In this document: positions 15,444-25,207 of the stretch, one piece after another
Layout: each line of letters begins with the position of its first letter
How positions within the stretch are numbered: the stretch's first letter is position 1
Source of the DNA: a virus
DNA length: 44,503 bases
Strand: one strand, 5' to 3'
IMG/VR virus record: IMGVR_UViG_3300020051_000028
Span: 1 to 44,503 of that record
Translations under genes and position numbers: made by a program
Notes under the pieces: generated by a model
The model's input: only the letters and a program-made list of their open reading frames with translations
Told to the model about the DNA's origin: nothing
Database searches by the model: none

Positions 15444-18400
15444 TTAATCTTTGCCTCCATAATTAAGTTCATAAAGATACATGTTTGTAGATCCTGTTGA
15501 TGCTACCAATGTTTTAGCCATTTGCCCAAGAATACCATAACCCATATGTGGAGCCGTTGATGTGTTTCCACTCGCTACATAGGTTACGCTTCCGAGCAAA
15601 ATGGTATCATTTAACCACACATTAAACACACCTCCTGTTTTATGAATTAGTATTCGTGCCAATTTCGTATTTAATGCATCCGTGTTAAGTAATACATTAG
15701 AAATATAATGCGAATTTCCACCACTGGTCCAAGTGCCATTGCCAGTTGATCCGTTTAATGAATATGTGTTATTGTCGATTCTGGTTACGGTCCAAATTCC
15801 ATTTGCAGCAGTGTTTCCAACACAACCATCAATTTCGATTTGATCATTTGTCACAAATCCATGAGAATTCTGAGTGATTACAATCGGAGAAGCATTGGTT
15901 GCCGCAGATATAGCAGCTCTGTAATATGGAAGTCCGAATCCGTGAAAAATTCTAATATCATAGTTTGTAGCAGAAGATCCACTAACAATATAAACTCCAA
16001 GACCGCCATAATTACGAATCATTCCTTCGGTATCAGCATTTCCTGCAAATAATTTAACAAGCTGATTAGTTCTAATCCCTGTGCTGTTAATAGCATATGT
16101 TAGATTGAAAACCCAATCAAACCACATTTCAGACATATCCCACTTAAATTGTGAATATCCGTTAGTAGTGGCAGTTCCTAATGGGCATAAAGATGCTTGC
16201 TGTTCATATGAATAACTCTTAGACCCTAATGTAGTGCCATTGTAACACTGTAAATGAGACGGATTTGATGATGATCCACCGCCACTTGCATGTGATGTTG
16301 ACCATGTTCCACCAACATTACATCTACGATTAATAATATATCCTCGTAATCCAGCATTTACTCTTGGCGTGAGAATAGAATCTAATGATGAATATGTTTG
16401 ACTCGGTGCGGTATTAATCCCACCGCTTAATGTTGTTGTATTCGCAACTGTTAAGTTTTGTATAAGTAAACTATTATCTAATTTAGCAGATGTCACACTA
16501 CCATCCGCAGGAATCATCTGAGAAACCTGCAATGAATTTGTAGGAGAGATAACTACAGCTTTTGAACCACTTGGAAGCGGGCTTGTGAATGTTATGCTTC
16601 CACTCAACACAGTATAATCAACCACGGGTTCTTGTAATGCGCCGTCAATTGCTACAATTAAAGCAGATGGATTGACCAATGTATTTGCTCCACTGATAGC
16701 GAAAGTAGAAAGAACACCGTTACCAGTTAATGTGGTTCTTACTGGATCTACAACAGTTGCTACTTGATTTCCATTTGAATAAATTGGTCCAGTTGCACTG
16801 ATAGTTCCTTGAACAGTAGCATTTCCTTGAACATTAAATCCAGAAAGTTCATATTGCTTAATATCAATAACTGTGATATTGGCAGATAACGCATTAATAA
16901 CGTTTGCTGATAATGAATCAACTATCAAATCTCTAGTATTGCACCAAACATTAGATGAGGCATTGTATGATAATATATCATTAGCACTTAAATTTGTGAT
17001 TTTTACATCATGAAGTTCATTGAGATGATATCCATGCTCTGCTCTTACAAAGAAAATGCGAGTGTTGCCACTCTTAGCAAGAACCATAACAATTGGCATT
17101 TTCTTATCAGGTGCAGTCGGAGGAACTGACGTAAAACGTCCTCGATCTACAGCACTAACATATAAAACAGTTCCAATTTCCCATCCTTGGTTATATGGTA
17201 GTGAATATTCCGGGTCGTCAGATGCTCTTGTGAATTCAACGGAAACATCACGAACCTTACCAAAAGTAGTGATGAATCCATATTCATTTATTGTTAATTC
17301 TTGAGTAGCAACCCCAAGCATATACATTTCATCGGGTCCAGATGCATTCGCTCTATATGCTGAAACTGTTATATTACCAGATCCACTACCAGCAGCACCA
17401 GAAGCATACACCACTTGTCCGTTACGGATAGTTTCGGATGCTTTTACCTGAACCAGTGTTTCTTGTCCTACCTGTAAAGTTACTTCGTCGTTAACACCAA
17501 TGTTTAGAGTTGATTCAGCACTATTCCACGCTAATTGACCTTCGCCAACTGTAACGCCCGCAGCAGTATCAAATTGAATAGAATCAACAGTGGTTATATC
17601 TCCTGTGATAGCCAGATCGCCTGTGATTGTTCCACCAGATAAAGGAAGATAATCACCGGATGGAATTGATAACCCGAGATATTGGGAAGCTGAAATGGAA
17701 CCTACAACCGTAAGATTTCCATTCATAGTTCCACCATCAGCAAATTGTTGAGCTACGGAACCACCACCGGAATATACGGCAATATATTTACGAAGTCTTG
17801 TGACTTCATTATCAACTCTCGCTGTGATCCTTTTATCAACGTCTTTTAAAAGGTCATCAGAATTGATTTTTTGTGGTTTACCTTTCGATTCCACAATATA
17901 CTCAATCGGTTTCTCGTTTTTGAGTTTTCTAAGTTCTTCTATGAGATTATTCCGAGATTCCTGAACCAATCCAATGATATACTTTCGAGTTTCTTCGGTG
18001 ATATTGAAAGTCTTTTCCTCCAACATCTGAAGCTTTTCATTATAGTAATTGGTTATATTTTCTTCAGCTTTTTGAATTTTGGATTCAATATCTTCCGATA
18101 ATGCAATTGTAAGATCGTCAACCTTCTTATCGACATTACCGACTCTTGATAATGATTTGTTAACACCTTTATTGATTCTGTCGTTTAACTCAATATTACC
18201 ATCTCGGATTGCGTCCATCTCTCGATTAATACCTTCCAGTAATGTTTTATCAGCCTTTATATCCAATTTGGATTCTAGATTTTTTTCTATGGTATCTACC
18301 TTTTCCACTATCTCCGTGGCGATATTTTTTAACTCATCATCGATTTTAGGATTGATCGCGGAATACATTTCCTTAACCATTTCCCTGAGTTTGGAGTCAA

Positions 18401-19109
18401 AATCTTTATTCGAATTCTCGAAATTGGCGACCAACGATTCACCCAAAGATACTGCAAGGTCTTGTATCTTATTGTCTATTGTGGTCTGAATTTCATAAAA
18501 TCTCGAATCATTTACATCCACCAATTCATTCTTGATTTTTTGAGAAATCTTAACAAATTCCTCCACCATTTCGTAACGAGCATTATGGAGAGTTTCCTCT
18601 AAAAGCTTTTGCTTATGTTTTGATTCAGCTTGGAGTTCCTTTTGTTTTTGGATTTTTAACTTTTGGACTTCCTTTTTAGCGTTGAGTTTTGCTTTTTCGA
18701 TTTGTTCTAGGATCTCTTTTTTATTATCGATTATATCGATTATTGGAGATTCTTCCTTGGATTCAAATATAGGTTGTAAATTTACCTCTTCGATAGGCGT
18801 GTATTCAACATCTTTGATTATTTCGAAGTTTTCAGCCACATTTTCCATGATATTATTCTCATTGAATAATATTTCTGGTTTACCCTTAGTTAAAACAAAG
18901 GGGTAGAATGACCTTTTACCCTCAATAACTACAGGAACAGATACCACAGGATTTCCATTATGTTCGGAAATCTTTTCTACTGGATACTTGGTCTTGTTTA
19001 TCTCTACCTCATAGACATTGAAGAAAATTTCATTAAAATTTTCAACTTGAAGAATGTTAAGAGGAGAGTCAGTTAAGGTGGGCTTCACCTTTTCGCTAAA
19101 CAATCTCAT
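15444..19109 (-). CDS. Large fibre protein with long coiled-coil stalk
   Basis: A 1221-residue protein, the largest here. Residues 1-120 form an unrecognised head starting MRLFSEKVKPTL. Residues 120-430 are a long Lys/Glu-rich coiled coil. Then come fibre-shaft repeats (GNLTVVGSISASQYLG, LPLSGGTITGDLAITGDI) and, near residues 1080-1150, a beta domain with ATNASPIVITQNSHGF and GNGTWTSGG, common in phage fibres. The C-terminal part looks like a lectin-type beta domain. It is probably a long fibre or head fibre used in host contact. A CTAAATA box and an adjacent AGGAG lie just before the ATG, opening an operon that runs through gp4. Confidence 0.75.
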   Translation of the reverse strand: MRLFSEKVKPTLTDSPLNILQVENFNEIFFNVYEVEINKTKYPVEKISEHNGNPVVSVPVVIEGKRSFYPFVLTKGKPEILFNENNIMENVAENFEIIKDVEYTPIEEVNLQPIFESKEESPIIDIIDNKKEILEQIEKAKLNAKKEVQKLKIQKQKELQAESKHKQKLLEETLHNARYEMVEEFVKISQKIKNELVDVNDSRFYEIQTTIDNKIQDLAVSLGESLVANFENSNKDFDSKLREMVKEMYSAINPKIDDELKNIATEIVEKVDTIEKNLESKLDIKADKTLLEGINREMDAIRDGNIELNDRINKGVNKSLSRVGNVDKKVDDLTIALSEDIESKIQKAEENITNYYNEKLQMLEEKTFNITEETRKYIIGLVQESRNNLIEELRKLKNEKPIEYIVESKGKPQKINSDDLLKDVDKRITARVDNEVTRLRKYIAVYSGGGSVAQQFADGGTMNGNLTVVGSISASQYLGLSIPSGDYLPLSGGTITGDLAITGDITTVDSIQFDTAAGVTVGEGQLAWNSAESTLNIGVNDEVTLQVGQETLVQVKASETIRNGQVVYASGAAGSGSGNITVSAYRANASGPDEMYMLGVATQELTINEYGFITTFGKVRDVSVEFTRASDDPEYSLPYNQGWEIGTVLYVSAVDRGRFTSVPPTAPDKKMPIVMVLAKSGNTRIFFVRAEHGYHLNELHDVKITNLSANDILSYNASSNVWCNTRDLIVDSLSANVINALSANITVIDIKQYELSGFNVQGNATVQGTISATGPIYSNGNQVATVVDPVRTTLTGNGVLSTFAISGANTLVNPSALIVAIDGALQEPVVDYTVLSGSITFTSPLPSGSKAVVISPTNSLQVSQMIPADGSVTSAKLDNSLLIQNLTVANTTTLSGGINTAPSQTYSSLDSILTPRVNAGLRGYIINRRCNVGGTWSTSHASGGGSSSNPSHLQCYNGTTLGSKSYSYEQQASLCPLGTATTNGYSQFKWDMSEMWFDWVFNLTYAINSTGIRTNQLVKLFAGNADTEGMIRNYGGLGVYIVSGSSATNYDIRIFHGFGLPYYRAAISAATNASPIVITQNSHGFVTNDQIEIDGCVGNTAANGIWTVTRIDNNTYSLNGSTGNGTWTSGGNSHYISNVLLNTDALNTKLARILIHKTGGVFNVWLNDTILLGSVTYVASGNTSTAPHMGYGILGQMAKTLVASTGSTNMYLYELNYGGKD

Positions 19110-19115
19110 CTCCTA

Positions 19116-19122
19116 TATTTAG
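19116..19122 (-). promoter_or_regulatory. Late-promoter-like box CTAAATA
   Basis: Six bases before the large fibre ATG at 19109, with AGGAG filling part of the gap. Confidence 0.65.
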
Positions 19123-19144
19123 TTATAGGAATTATATTGTCAAC

Positions 19145-20284
19145 TCACCCACAAAACATGCTAATAGGTTCTACACCAAATCCACCTTCGATTAAGAACG
19201 TTTCCAATCTTTCTTTTTCCGCTACACCTTCAGATAATATAGTATCACCATTAAGTTGACCACCACCCAGAAGAGTAACTCCGGTTATGTGGGTCAATAT
19301 CCGACCCCACATAATTTTACATAATGCGACCGCATAATCCAAAACCCATTTTTCTTTCACTATATCTTTTAGGGGTCTTTCCACATAACATTCCAAAACA
19401 CCATAAAATCTATTGTTTTTTGGTTGTGGCATAAGTCTCATATATTGGGTTCTTGGGTCAAATTGAATATCACGCTTAATGGCCAAAAGTTTTTCACGAG
19501 TATCTTGCCAATCCTTAACAGTATGCCATGAGAGAAGATCGAAACCAAAATTTCCCATCGCATATGAGTAATATGTTTGCTGCGCCATGGTTTGTTCCAT
19601 AGAAAATAATGTATTAACGCCACTGGAACTTCCCTCAATAAAATCTATAACATCAATAACTTTACGATATTCCATAACATCATAATCAAACATGTTATTA
19701 TATTTTACAACATTATCAACTTCTTCACACTGAATCGTGAATGCTTTTTTCGGAGAAATTGTAAATAAACTACTTAATTGTGGATCAAATGCCGTCAGTT
19801 GCGCATAGGTGGATTCTTCCATTACCTGCATTGCTGGTAATCCTGTGGAAGGAACTGCTGAACTTAAAGCAGAACTGGTCACAAAATATGAACTAGGTAT
19901 AGCAGATGTTAAAATATACAAAGTTTCCCTCAAATCTATATTATAATCAGGGTTCGATTTCTTGGGTTCGCTCAATTTTTCAGATAGAGAAAACCCAGTA
20001 TTCGCTACTGTAAATAAATGATCCAACCTAATGCCTTTATTTGGTTCATATAAGTTACTGTCAAATATTATATATTCTTTAGTATACCCCGCATATTGTG
20101 TGAAAAATTCACATGACATACTTATAGCGTCATGTAATTGATCGGGGTGCAATTCGACATTTATCATGGGATGTCCCAACATCCTCAGAATTCTAGCCCC
20201 TAGGGATTGAAAGCATTCAATTTTCGAGGATAAATTTGTACTCATGAATGCTGATATTGGGGTCACTGTGCAAAGTTCACTCAT
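19145..20284 (-). CDS. 13: Neck protein gp13
   Basis: A 379-residue homologue of T4 gp13, which helps form the neck that joins head and tail. The ends match the family best: ILRMLGHPMINVELHPDQ followed by LHDAI near residue 40, and at the C-terminus KWVLDYAVALCKIMWGRILT then GVTLLGGGQLNGDTILSEG and a run of charged helix before the final FCG. The middle (about 100-240) is longer than in T4 gp13 (309 residues). It lies between portal and fibre genes. A TTAAATA box lies six bases before the ATG, back-to-back with a box for the plus-strand gene. Confidence 0.8.
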   Translation of the reverse strand: MSELCTVTPISAFMSTNLSSKIECFQSLGARILRMLGHPMINVELHPDQLHDAISMSCEFFTQYAGYTKEYIIFDSNLYEPNKGIRLDHLFTVANTGFSLSEKLSEPKKSNPDYNIDLRETLYILTSAIPSSYFVTSSALSSAVPSTGLPAMQVMEESTYAQLTAFDPQLSSLFTISPKKAFTIQCEEVDNVVKYNNMFDYDVMEYRKVIDVIDFIEGSSSGVNTLFSMEQTMAQQTYYSYAMGNFGFDLLSWHTVKDWQDTREKLLAIKRDIQFDPRTQYMRLMPQPKNNRFYGVLECYVERPLKDIVKEKWVLDYAVALCKIMWGRILTHITGVTLLGGGQLNGDTILSEGVAEKERLETFLIEGGFGVEPISMFCG

Positions 20285-20290
20285 ATCATA

Positions 20291-20297
20291 TATTTAA
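20291..20297 (-). promoter_or_regulatory. Late-promoter-like box TTAAATA
   Basis: Six bases before the gp13 ATG at 20284, next to an opposite-strand box for the orphan plus-strand gene. Confidence 0.65.
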
Positions 20298-20299
20298 TA

Positions 20300-20306
20300 A
20301 TAAATA
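20300..20306 (+). promoter_or_regulatory. Late-promoter-like box ATAAATA
   Basis: Five bases (AAGGT) before the ATG at 20312 of the isolated plus-strand gene, which has no other promoter source on its strand nearby. Confidence 0.72.
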
Positions 20307-20311
20307 AAGGT

Positions 20312-20644
20312 ATGGCACTCACCGACAATAATGGAAGTCAATATTATGCAATTTCTTGTGGAATTCCATCCACAACAACAAATCTAAGTGCTAATAATTT
20401 TACGGGTTATTATAGAAATTCGGCGAATGAATATATTTTATGGGGGCAATCTACCCAATATCCAACTGTCACAAGTAACAATGGAACCCAATATTATTTC
20501 TTAAAATGTGCTGTCCCAAGCACTACAAACGCATTAACTTCCAATAATTATACTGGTTATTATTATAACTCAGCATTCAACTGTGTGAGTTTTTGTGACG
20601 CTGTTACCTATTACTCACCATCTGGATTAGAATGGAATGGTTAA
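20312..20644 (+). CDS. Plus-strand tandem-repeat protein inside the virion block
   Basis: A 110-residue protein made of two similar units of about 46 residues: NNGSQYYAISCGIPST with NNFTGYYRNSANEY, then NNGTQYYFLKCAVPST with NNYTGYYYNSAFNC. Each unit has a Cys at the same place and aromatic YY pairs, suggesting small beta-repeats as in fibre tips or lectins. It is the only plus-strand gene in about 20 kb of minus-strand genes. It has its own AATAAATA box five bases before the ATG with AAGGT adjacent, and its stop shares TTAA with the portal stop. No known family is recognised. Confidence 0.75.
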   Translation: MALTDNNGSQYYAISCGIPSTTTNLSANNFTGYYRNSANEYILWGQSTQYPTVTSNNGTQYYFLKCAVPSTTNALTSNNYTGYYYNSAFNCVSFCDAVTYYSPSGLEWNG

Positions 20645-22458
20645 ACTTGGGGTTCTTCTGGAACCATGGGTGCTTCTGGAGCATTACCAGCGTTCGGGGG
20701 AACCATAGATGGTTCTTCCCCTCCAATAGCCGCTTCACCACCGCCAAATGAAGGTGGGAGACCACCTCCCCCAGCAGGAACGGCACCCATATCACCACCC
20801 TCTGGCATCGCCCCTGCTTGTGCCTGTTGTAACAATAGATTTTTGTAATCTGGACCCATTTGCGTTATCATATTCAATTCCCACAATTGGGCAGCTTCTA
20901 GACGCATGAATTCTGTATTTGCCAATATTTCCTTATCACTCCACCCCAGAGCCTTTTTCATTGCAATTGCGGTCGAAATCTTTTGTGTTCCCACCATGTT
21001 GCTGAAGGAATTGATCTTCAATTCCATCTTTTGACTATTTCTAAGTTCGTAAAAATTCGATGGAGGATTGAATATAACATTCAAATTCTGTTCTGTGAGA
21101 TCATACTCCTCGAACATTTTACGCAATTTTAAGTGTGTTATAAAACCCCTTTTCAGACCAGATGCGAATTTTTGTTGTTGTCGCATAATCATGCGAGCAA
21201 ATTTCAATTCTTCTCTTAAAATATCCGTTCCGTCTCTGAAGGAATCGTCTGGATCTAATCTGGATGTGGGAGTTTTTAGAGACCTGTAGAGTTTTTTGAT
21301 GAAGAAATATAATCCTTCCATCTGATCATCCCCCGGCGCACCACCAATTGTCTCGACAGTTGTTGGATCTTGTCCAGCCTTTTTCGCAAACCAATATGAA
21401 TCCAAAGTTGATTGTGGACTATATTTTTTAACAATATCCCCCTGATCGGCATCGAAGGTTTTGGTTGACCAATACTGCGCTTGTAATTTTCTTAAGTATG
21501 CCTCTGCTTGTGGAACTGGCAAACGACCTACATCGACGTTAAAAACAAATCTCAATGGAGCGTGGACCATTCTATGGATAACTATAGCGTCTTCCATCAT
21601 CGAGAGTTGACGGTATGCTCGTCTCGCATTCTCTATGAATGGAACAATAAATTCTTTGGTTTCGTTATATGATGAATTGTTTACATATACAACTTGATTT
21701 TCCTCGTATGGAATCGGTTCATACTTTTCAACCTTTCTCGGATCATTTTTATCAAAAATTGGCTTTTGATACAAATACCCCTTCACGAGCATGTTTTGTA
21801 TATTTGAGTATACGGGGTCGATCAAATCCGCAGGAATATTTATAACTCCCAAAACCCCCTCATTCACATAATCCTCATGAATTATAAGTTCAAAATACAA
21901 TTCACCTTCAATTAAAAATTGTCTGTAATATTGCCATCCATTGTTGTGAAGATCGAAATGTTCAATGAATTTATCCCATTCCTTTAAAATTTTATCCTTT
22001 TTATCAGACTCCAATTCAGCATTTTTAAATTTTAATTTTACAATGTTGTCATCTTCATCTGGATTAATCGTTTCGTCACAAATCTCATCCAATGCATCGG
22101 CAATTTCAGAAAATGCCGCCATTGTTCTATAATCCCTCAATCGACCCGGTTTATCCTCCGATGCCGACGCATACATTATGTTGGAGAAGCTTTTATCCTG
22201 CTCAATGGAAGAAAACGCGGTATTGTTGTAATCATTACTAAGCGTTACCGAATGCTTCGAGAGAGCTTCCGGTCGACGCATTCCAACATGTTGGAAATAT
22301 TTATATTTGGGATTTTTTGAATCCTCAGAGTCTAAAATATTGTAATTGTAGGGCAGTCTATTTTTCAGATATGAGGTCATCGACCTGTCATAAGTAGACG
22401 ATTTTCCATCTCTAGAAATATTAGTCCGATTATTCGGATTATTTATCATACCTGCCAT
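20641..22458 (-). CDS. 20: Portal protein gp20
   Basis: A 605-residue T4 gp20-type portal protein, the dodecameric ring through which DNA enters the head. Family-typical stretches are WDKFIEHFDLHNNGWQYYRQ, MMEDAIVIHRMVHAPLRFVF followed by NVDVGRLP, and MEGLYFFIKKLYRSLKTPTS followed by RLDPD. The C-terminal 60 residues form a Gly/Pro/Ala-rich tail (about 545-605) that T4 gp20 lacks in this form. A TTAAATA box lies five bases before the ATG. The stop is shared in the tetramer TTAA with the convergent plus-strand gene. Confidence 0.95.
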   Translation of the reverse strand: MAGMINNPNNRTNISRDGKSSTYDRSMTSYLKNRLPYNYNILDSEDSKNPKYKYFQHVGMRRPEALSKHSVTLSNDYNNTAFSSIEQDKSFSNIMYASASEDKPGRLRDYRTMAAFSEIADALDEICDETINPDEDDNIVKLKFKNAELESDKKDKILKEWDKFIEHFDLHNNGWQYYRQFLIEGELYFELIIHEDYVNEGVLGVINIPADLIDPVYSNIQNMLVKGYLYQKPIFDKNDPRKVEKYEPIPYEENQVVYVNNSSYNETKEFIVPFIENARRAYRQLSMMEDAIVIHRMVHAPLRFVFNVDVGRLPVPQAEAYLRKLQAQYWSTKTFDADQGDIVKKYSPQSTLDSYWFAKKAGQDPTTVETIGGAPGDDQMEGLYFFIKKLYRSLKTPTSRLDPDDSFRDGTDILREELKFARMIMRQQQKFASGLKRGFITHLKLRKMFEEYDLTEQNLNVIFNPPSNFYELRNSQKMELKINSFSNMVGTQKISTAIAMKKALGWSDKEILANTEFMRLEAAQLWELNMITQMGPDYKNLLLQQAQAGAMPEGGDMGAVPAGGGGLPPSFGGGEAAIGGEEPSMVPPNAGNAPEAPMVPEEPQV

Positions 22459-22463
22459 AACGT

Positions 22464-22470
22464 TATTTAA
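22464..22470 (-). promoter_or_regulatory. Late-promoter-like box TTAAATA
   Basis: Five bases before the portal ATG at 22458. Confidence 0.62.
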
Positions 22471-22480
22471 TTACATTTCA

Positions 22481-23551
22481 TTAAATAACAAGAATATTAT
22501 GGTTACTGCTCACCCAACCCGCACTATTTGATGTGACTAAGGTAAAATTACCTGAGCTTAAAAAGTTGGTTGATAGTGTCACGACCGAAATATTATCATT
22601 AACTACTTCCACAGCTTCTGATGGTAATTTATATGCTGATATTTTTGGATATTTTGCAGTGTCGATCTCCACAAATTCCAAATTTTGTCCAATATCAGTT
22701 CCACTCAAATACCAGTAATTATTGAAATTGAATCTTTTTCCATAAAGGGTTAAAACATTTTCCGATGAAGATTCTATATTTATATTACTGTAATATGGTC
22801 TACCGTTTACAAATTCGTTTGTTATTTCTGGGAATGCTGATATATTAATAGTATCCAGACTATAATCGCTCAAATTGGATGCATACGTGAATTCTTCGCC
22901 TGTTGAAACGGGGACAAAATTACTCTTGATTGTGTATATGGGCGCTTCCGGAGTTTCCATAGATGGAAAAATCCATCCTTTTATGGTGAATGATGTATTT
23001 GCAATGACCCTATGCTTCTCAGATTTGTCGACATCAATTGGTTCCTCGTAATCTATAGAACCTGACCAAGATACCTCAGATCTCAGTTCGTCAATGAAAT
23101 CCATACCAAATTCTTCTGGGATTTTCCAAGAAATTATAAAATATGGATTGCACCACGGTATGAAATTTGAAACAATTTGATCAATATCCTCCTTATAATT
23201 TGCAATTATCGAAACATCAACATCGCAGGATACTGGAACAGGTAATGGTATTTTGGACACATTTTTATCATTAATATGTGGCCTATACATATTTTGATCT
23301 TTGTATTGTATCCTGTTTGAATCACGTTTCAAATTCTTCCTATTTATGGAAATAGCCGGAAGTGTAATATTTTTAGCGGGATTTACTATATCAAATAAAG
23401 CTCTCTGCTTAGAACCGTTTATATAACGGACGGCTATTTTTTCCTTCGCGACTCCAGATTTATCGAATCTGTAAACAAAACAGTTATCAAATGCCGCGAC
23501 AAATTGCGTCATTATAGAATATTGTTCTCTGAAGTAGGAATATTTTTCCAT
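22481..23551 (-). CDS. 15: Tail sheath stabiliser gp15
   Basis: A 356-residue protein whose first 230 residues follow the T4 gp15 pattern: YFREQYSIMTQFVAAFDN at the start, LPAISINRKNLKRDSNR, then VPVSCDVDVSIIANYKEDID leading to QIVSNFIPWCNPYF, and a final NTSFTIKGWIFPS. gp15 caps the contractile sheath and joins tail to head. T4 gp15 has 272 residues; the extra C-terminal part here (about 230-356) looks like an immunoglobulin-like or similar beta domain (VLTLYGKRFNFNNYWYLSG). A TAAATA box adjoins the upstream TGA. Confidence 0.82.
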   Translation of the reverse strand: MEKYSYFREQYSIMTQFVAAFDNCFVYRFDKSGVAKEKIAVRYINGSKQRALFDIVNPAKNITLPAISINRKNLKRDSNRIQYKDQNMYRPHINDKNVSKIPLPVPVSCDVDVSIIANYKEDIDQIVSNFIPWCNPYFIISWKIPEEFGMDFIDELRSEVSWSGSIDYEEPIDVDKSEKHRVIANTSFTIKGWIFPSMETPEAPIYTIKSNFVPVSTGEEFTYASNLSDYSLDTINISAFPEITNEFVNGRPYYSNINIESSSENVLTLYGKRFNFNNYWYLSGTDIGQNLEFVEIDTAKYPKISAYKLPSEAVEVVNDNISVVTLSTNFLSSGNFTLVTSNSAGWVSSNHNILVI

Positions 23552-23557
23552 TTAGAA

Positions 23558-23564
23558 TATTTAT
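23558..23564 (-). promoter_or_regulatory. Late-promoter-like box ATAAATA
   Basis: Six bases before the gp15 ATG at 23551, adjoining the stop of the helicase gene. Confidence 0.62.
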
Positions 23565-25177
23565 CATTGAAAACGGTCAATGAAAAACTTCGGCAATTTC
23601 TTTTTGTTTCTGTGAACAGCATCGAAAATACTACCGTCCAAAATATATGTTATACATTCGTCATCCAAAGATCTTAGGCATCTGCCACAAGATTGTATTA
23701 GAGTTTTAAGCATTTGATTGGAATACCAATCCTTATCAATTTTCATCAATTTTTCGACACGTATCTCTTTTGTCGGCAACCAAGGGGCTTTCAAGAGAAT
23801 TTGAAACTTACCCAGATCTCCCTTCAAATCGACACCATATGTCATACTTGGACTCACTAGAACAGTGGGATCTTTACTCCTCTCATGTATATCCAAAAGT
23901 TCCTCATTTCGAACGCCCACCTCCCTACATAACAATCTGTCGGATTTTACATTATTACGTATATAATCAGTAATAAATTGGGTGTGGGTGTGGATGATAC
24001 CTTTTTCATTTTTATGCTCATTCAACAATTCCTCCACTTGCTTCGCCAATTTAGGAAGCATGTCGTTCATATTTTTAAAATTCAGTTTTTGAGAAGCTAA
24101 GATGTATATCGGACCCTTTTCAGAATCGAATGCCGAGTCGACTTCAATATATTCGTAATCGGTAATGCCTAGGCTTTTGCAAAAGTTTGGAGGATCGATG
24201 ATTGTTGCCGACATGATCACGACTTTATCCGCATGATCAAATAAAAATTTCGACAATTTATCCACTTTGAGTGGTATGAATCTTATTTTTTTGTCAATCT
24301 TCTCAATCAGATATTCTGAATCGTAATATGTTCCGATCAAAATTTGTAAACTGGATTGTAAATTGAGCAGTTTAGAGTATTCCCCCTTCTTTTTCGAAAA
24401 TTCCATCGGATCATGTCCACCGTCTTTGAAATATAATTTATAATTCTCCACATTATCAGACACATTACTCAAAAGATTCGACAACCATCCCAAAACTTTC
24501 GTGGGAGTTTCTTGGACTGGGAAAGATGATACACTTGTCTTTGTTTTGACTAAGAACGGAATATCAACCTCACATGTGAACTGTGAAACCAATTGCTCTT
24601 CTAATTCAGAACCTTCGTCACAAATTATAATTTCTCTCTTCTTCAAATGTTCCGGTAATGAAAAAAACATGCTGTAGTTCAGTGCGGAGAACTTACTCAA
24701 TAACATTCGATTTCTTTGATTGTAGTATGGGCATTTGTTGGCTTTCCAACAATCATTTTTCATACCCTTCACGTATATACAAGGGGCCACATCCACAGTC
24801 ATCTCCTCATCAACTTTACATTGATGATTCCCTTGTCCCTTCAAAATACCTGTATAGTCAAATGTATTTTTATATTGATCCTGTAAGGCTTTTGTGATCG
24901 TTAAAACATAACATCCGAAGCTATCCTCGGGCATCAATGCATATCCCTCTTCACCAAAGACACTATAATCATTGACACAATCTTCAAACTCTTTTGGAAT
25001 ATCCCTAGTGGAATTTGCTAAAGTGGGGGATATAAATGATTTACCCGATCCGGTGGGTGCATTTATAATGACAAACTTCTTACCATTGTCGAAGGCTTTT
25101 TGTGTCTTGTTGAGGATGATTTCTTGTGATTTGTTTGGGGTGTAGCCTTCGGGGAAATTGAGAATCAATCTGTTCAT
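23564..25177 (-). CDS. XPD/DinG-type superfamily 2 helicase with Fe-S cysteines
   Basis: A 537-residue helicase. Walker A is APTGSGKS at 40-47, Walker B is CDEGS at 186-190, motif III includes MSATIIDP, and motif VI is QSCGRCLR at 495-502. Between motifs I and II are four Cys at 120, 133, 143 and 149, the arrangement of the 4Fe-4S domain of XPD and DinG helicases. These unwind DNA 5' to 3' and resolve structured DNA. The DEGS variant of the DEAH box is unusual but still has the acidic pair. It lies upstream of gp15 and may act in replication or recombination. Confidence 0.85.
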   Translation of the reverse strand: MNRLILNFPEGYTPNKSQEIILNKTQKAFDNGKKFVIINAPTGSGKSFISPTLANSTRDIPKEFEDCVNDYSVFGEEGYALMPEDSFGCYVLTITKALQDQYKNTFDYTGILKGQGNHQCKVDEEMTVDVAPCIYVKGMKNDCWKANKCPYYNQRNRMLLSKFSALNYSMFFSLPEHLKKREIIICDEGSELEEQLVSQFTCEVDIPFLVKTKTSVSSFPVQETPTKVLGWLSNLLSNVSDNVENYKLYFKDGGHDPMEFSKKKGEYSKLLNLQSSLQILIGTYYDSEYLIEKIDKKIRFIPLKVDKLSKFLFDHADKVVIMSATIIDPPNFCKSLGITDYEYIEVDSAFDSEKGPIYILASQKLNFKNMNDMLPKLAKQVEELLNEHKNEKGIIHTHTQFITDYIRNNVKSDRLLCREVGVRNEELLDIHERSKDPTVLVSPSMTYGVDLKGDLGKFQILLKAPWLPTKEIRVEKLMKIDKDWYSNQMLKTLIQSCGRCLRSLDDECITYILDGSIFDAVHRNKKKLPKFFIDRFQ

Positions 25178-25207
25178 GCTCAGAGTCTACTCCACGATTC
25201 CCAAAAA

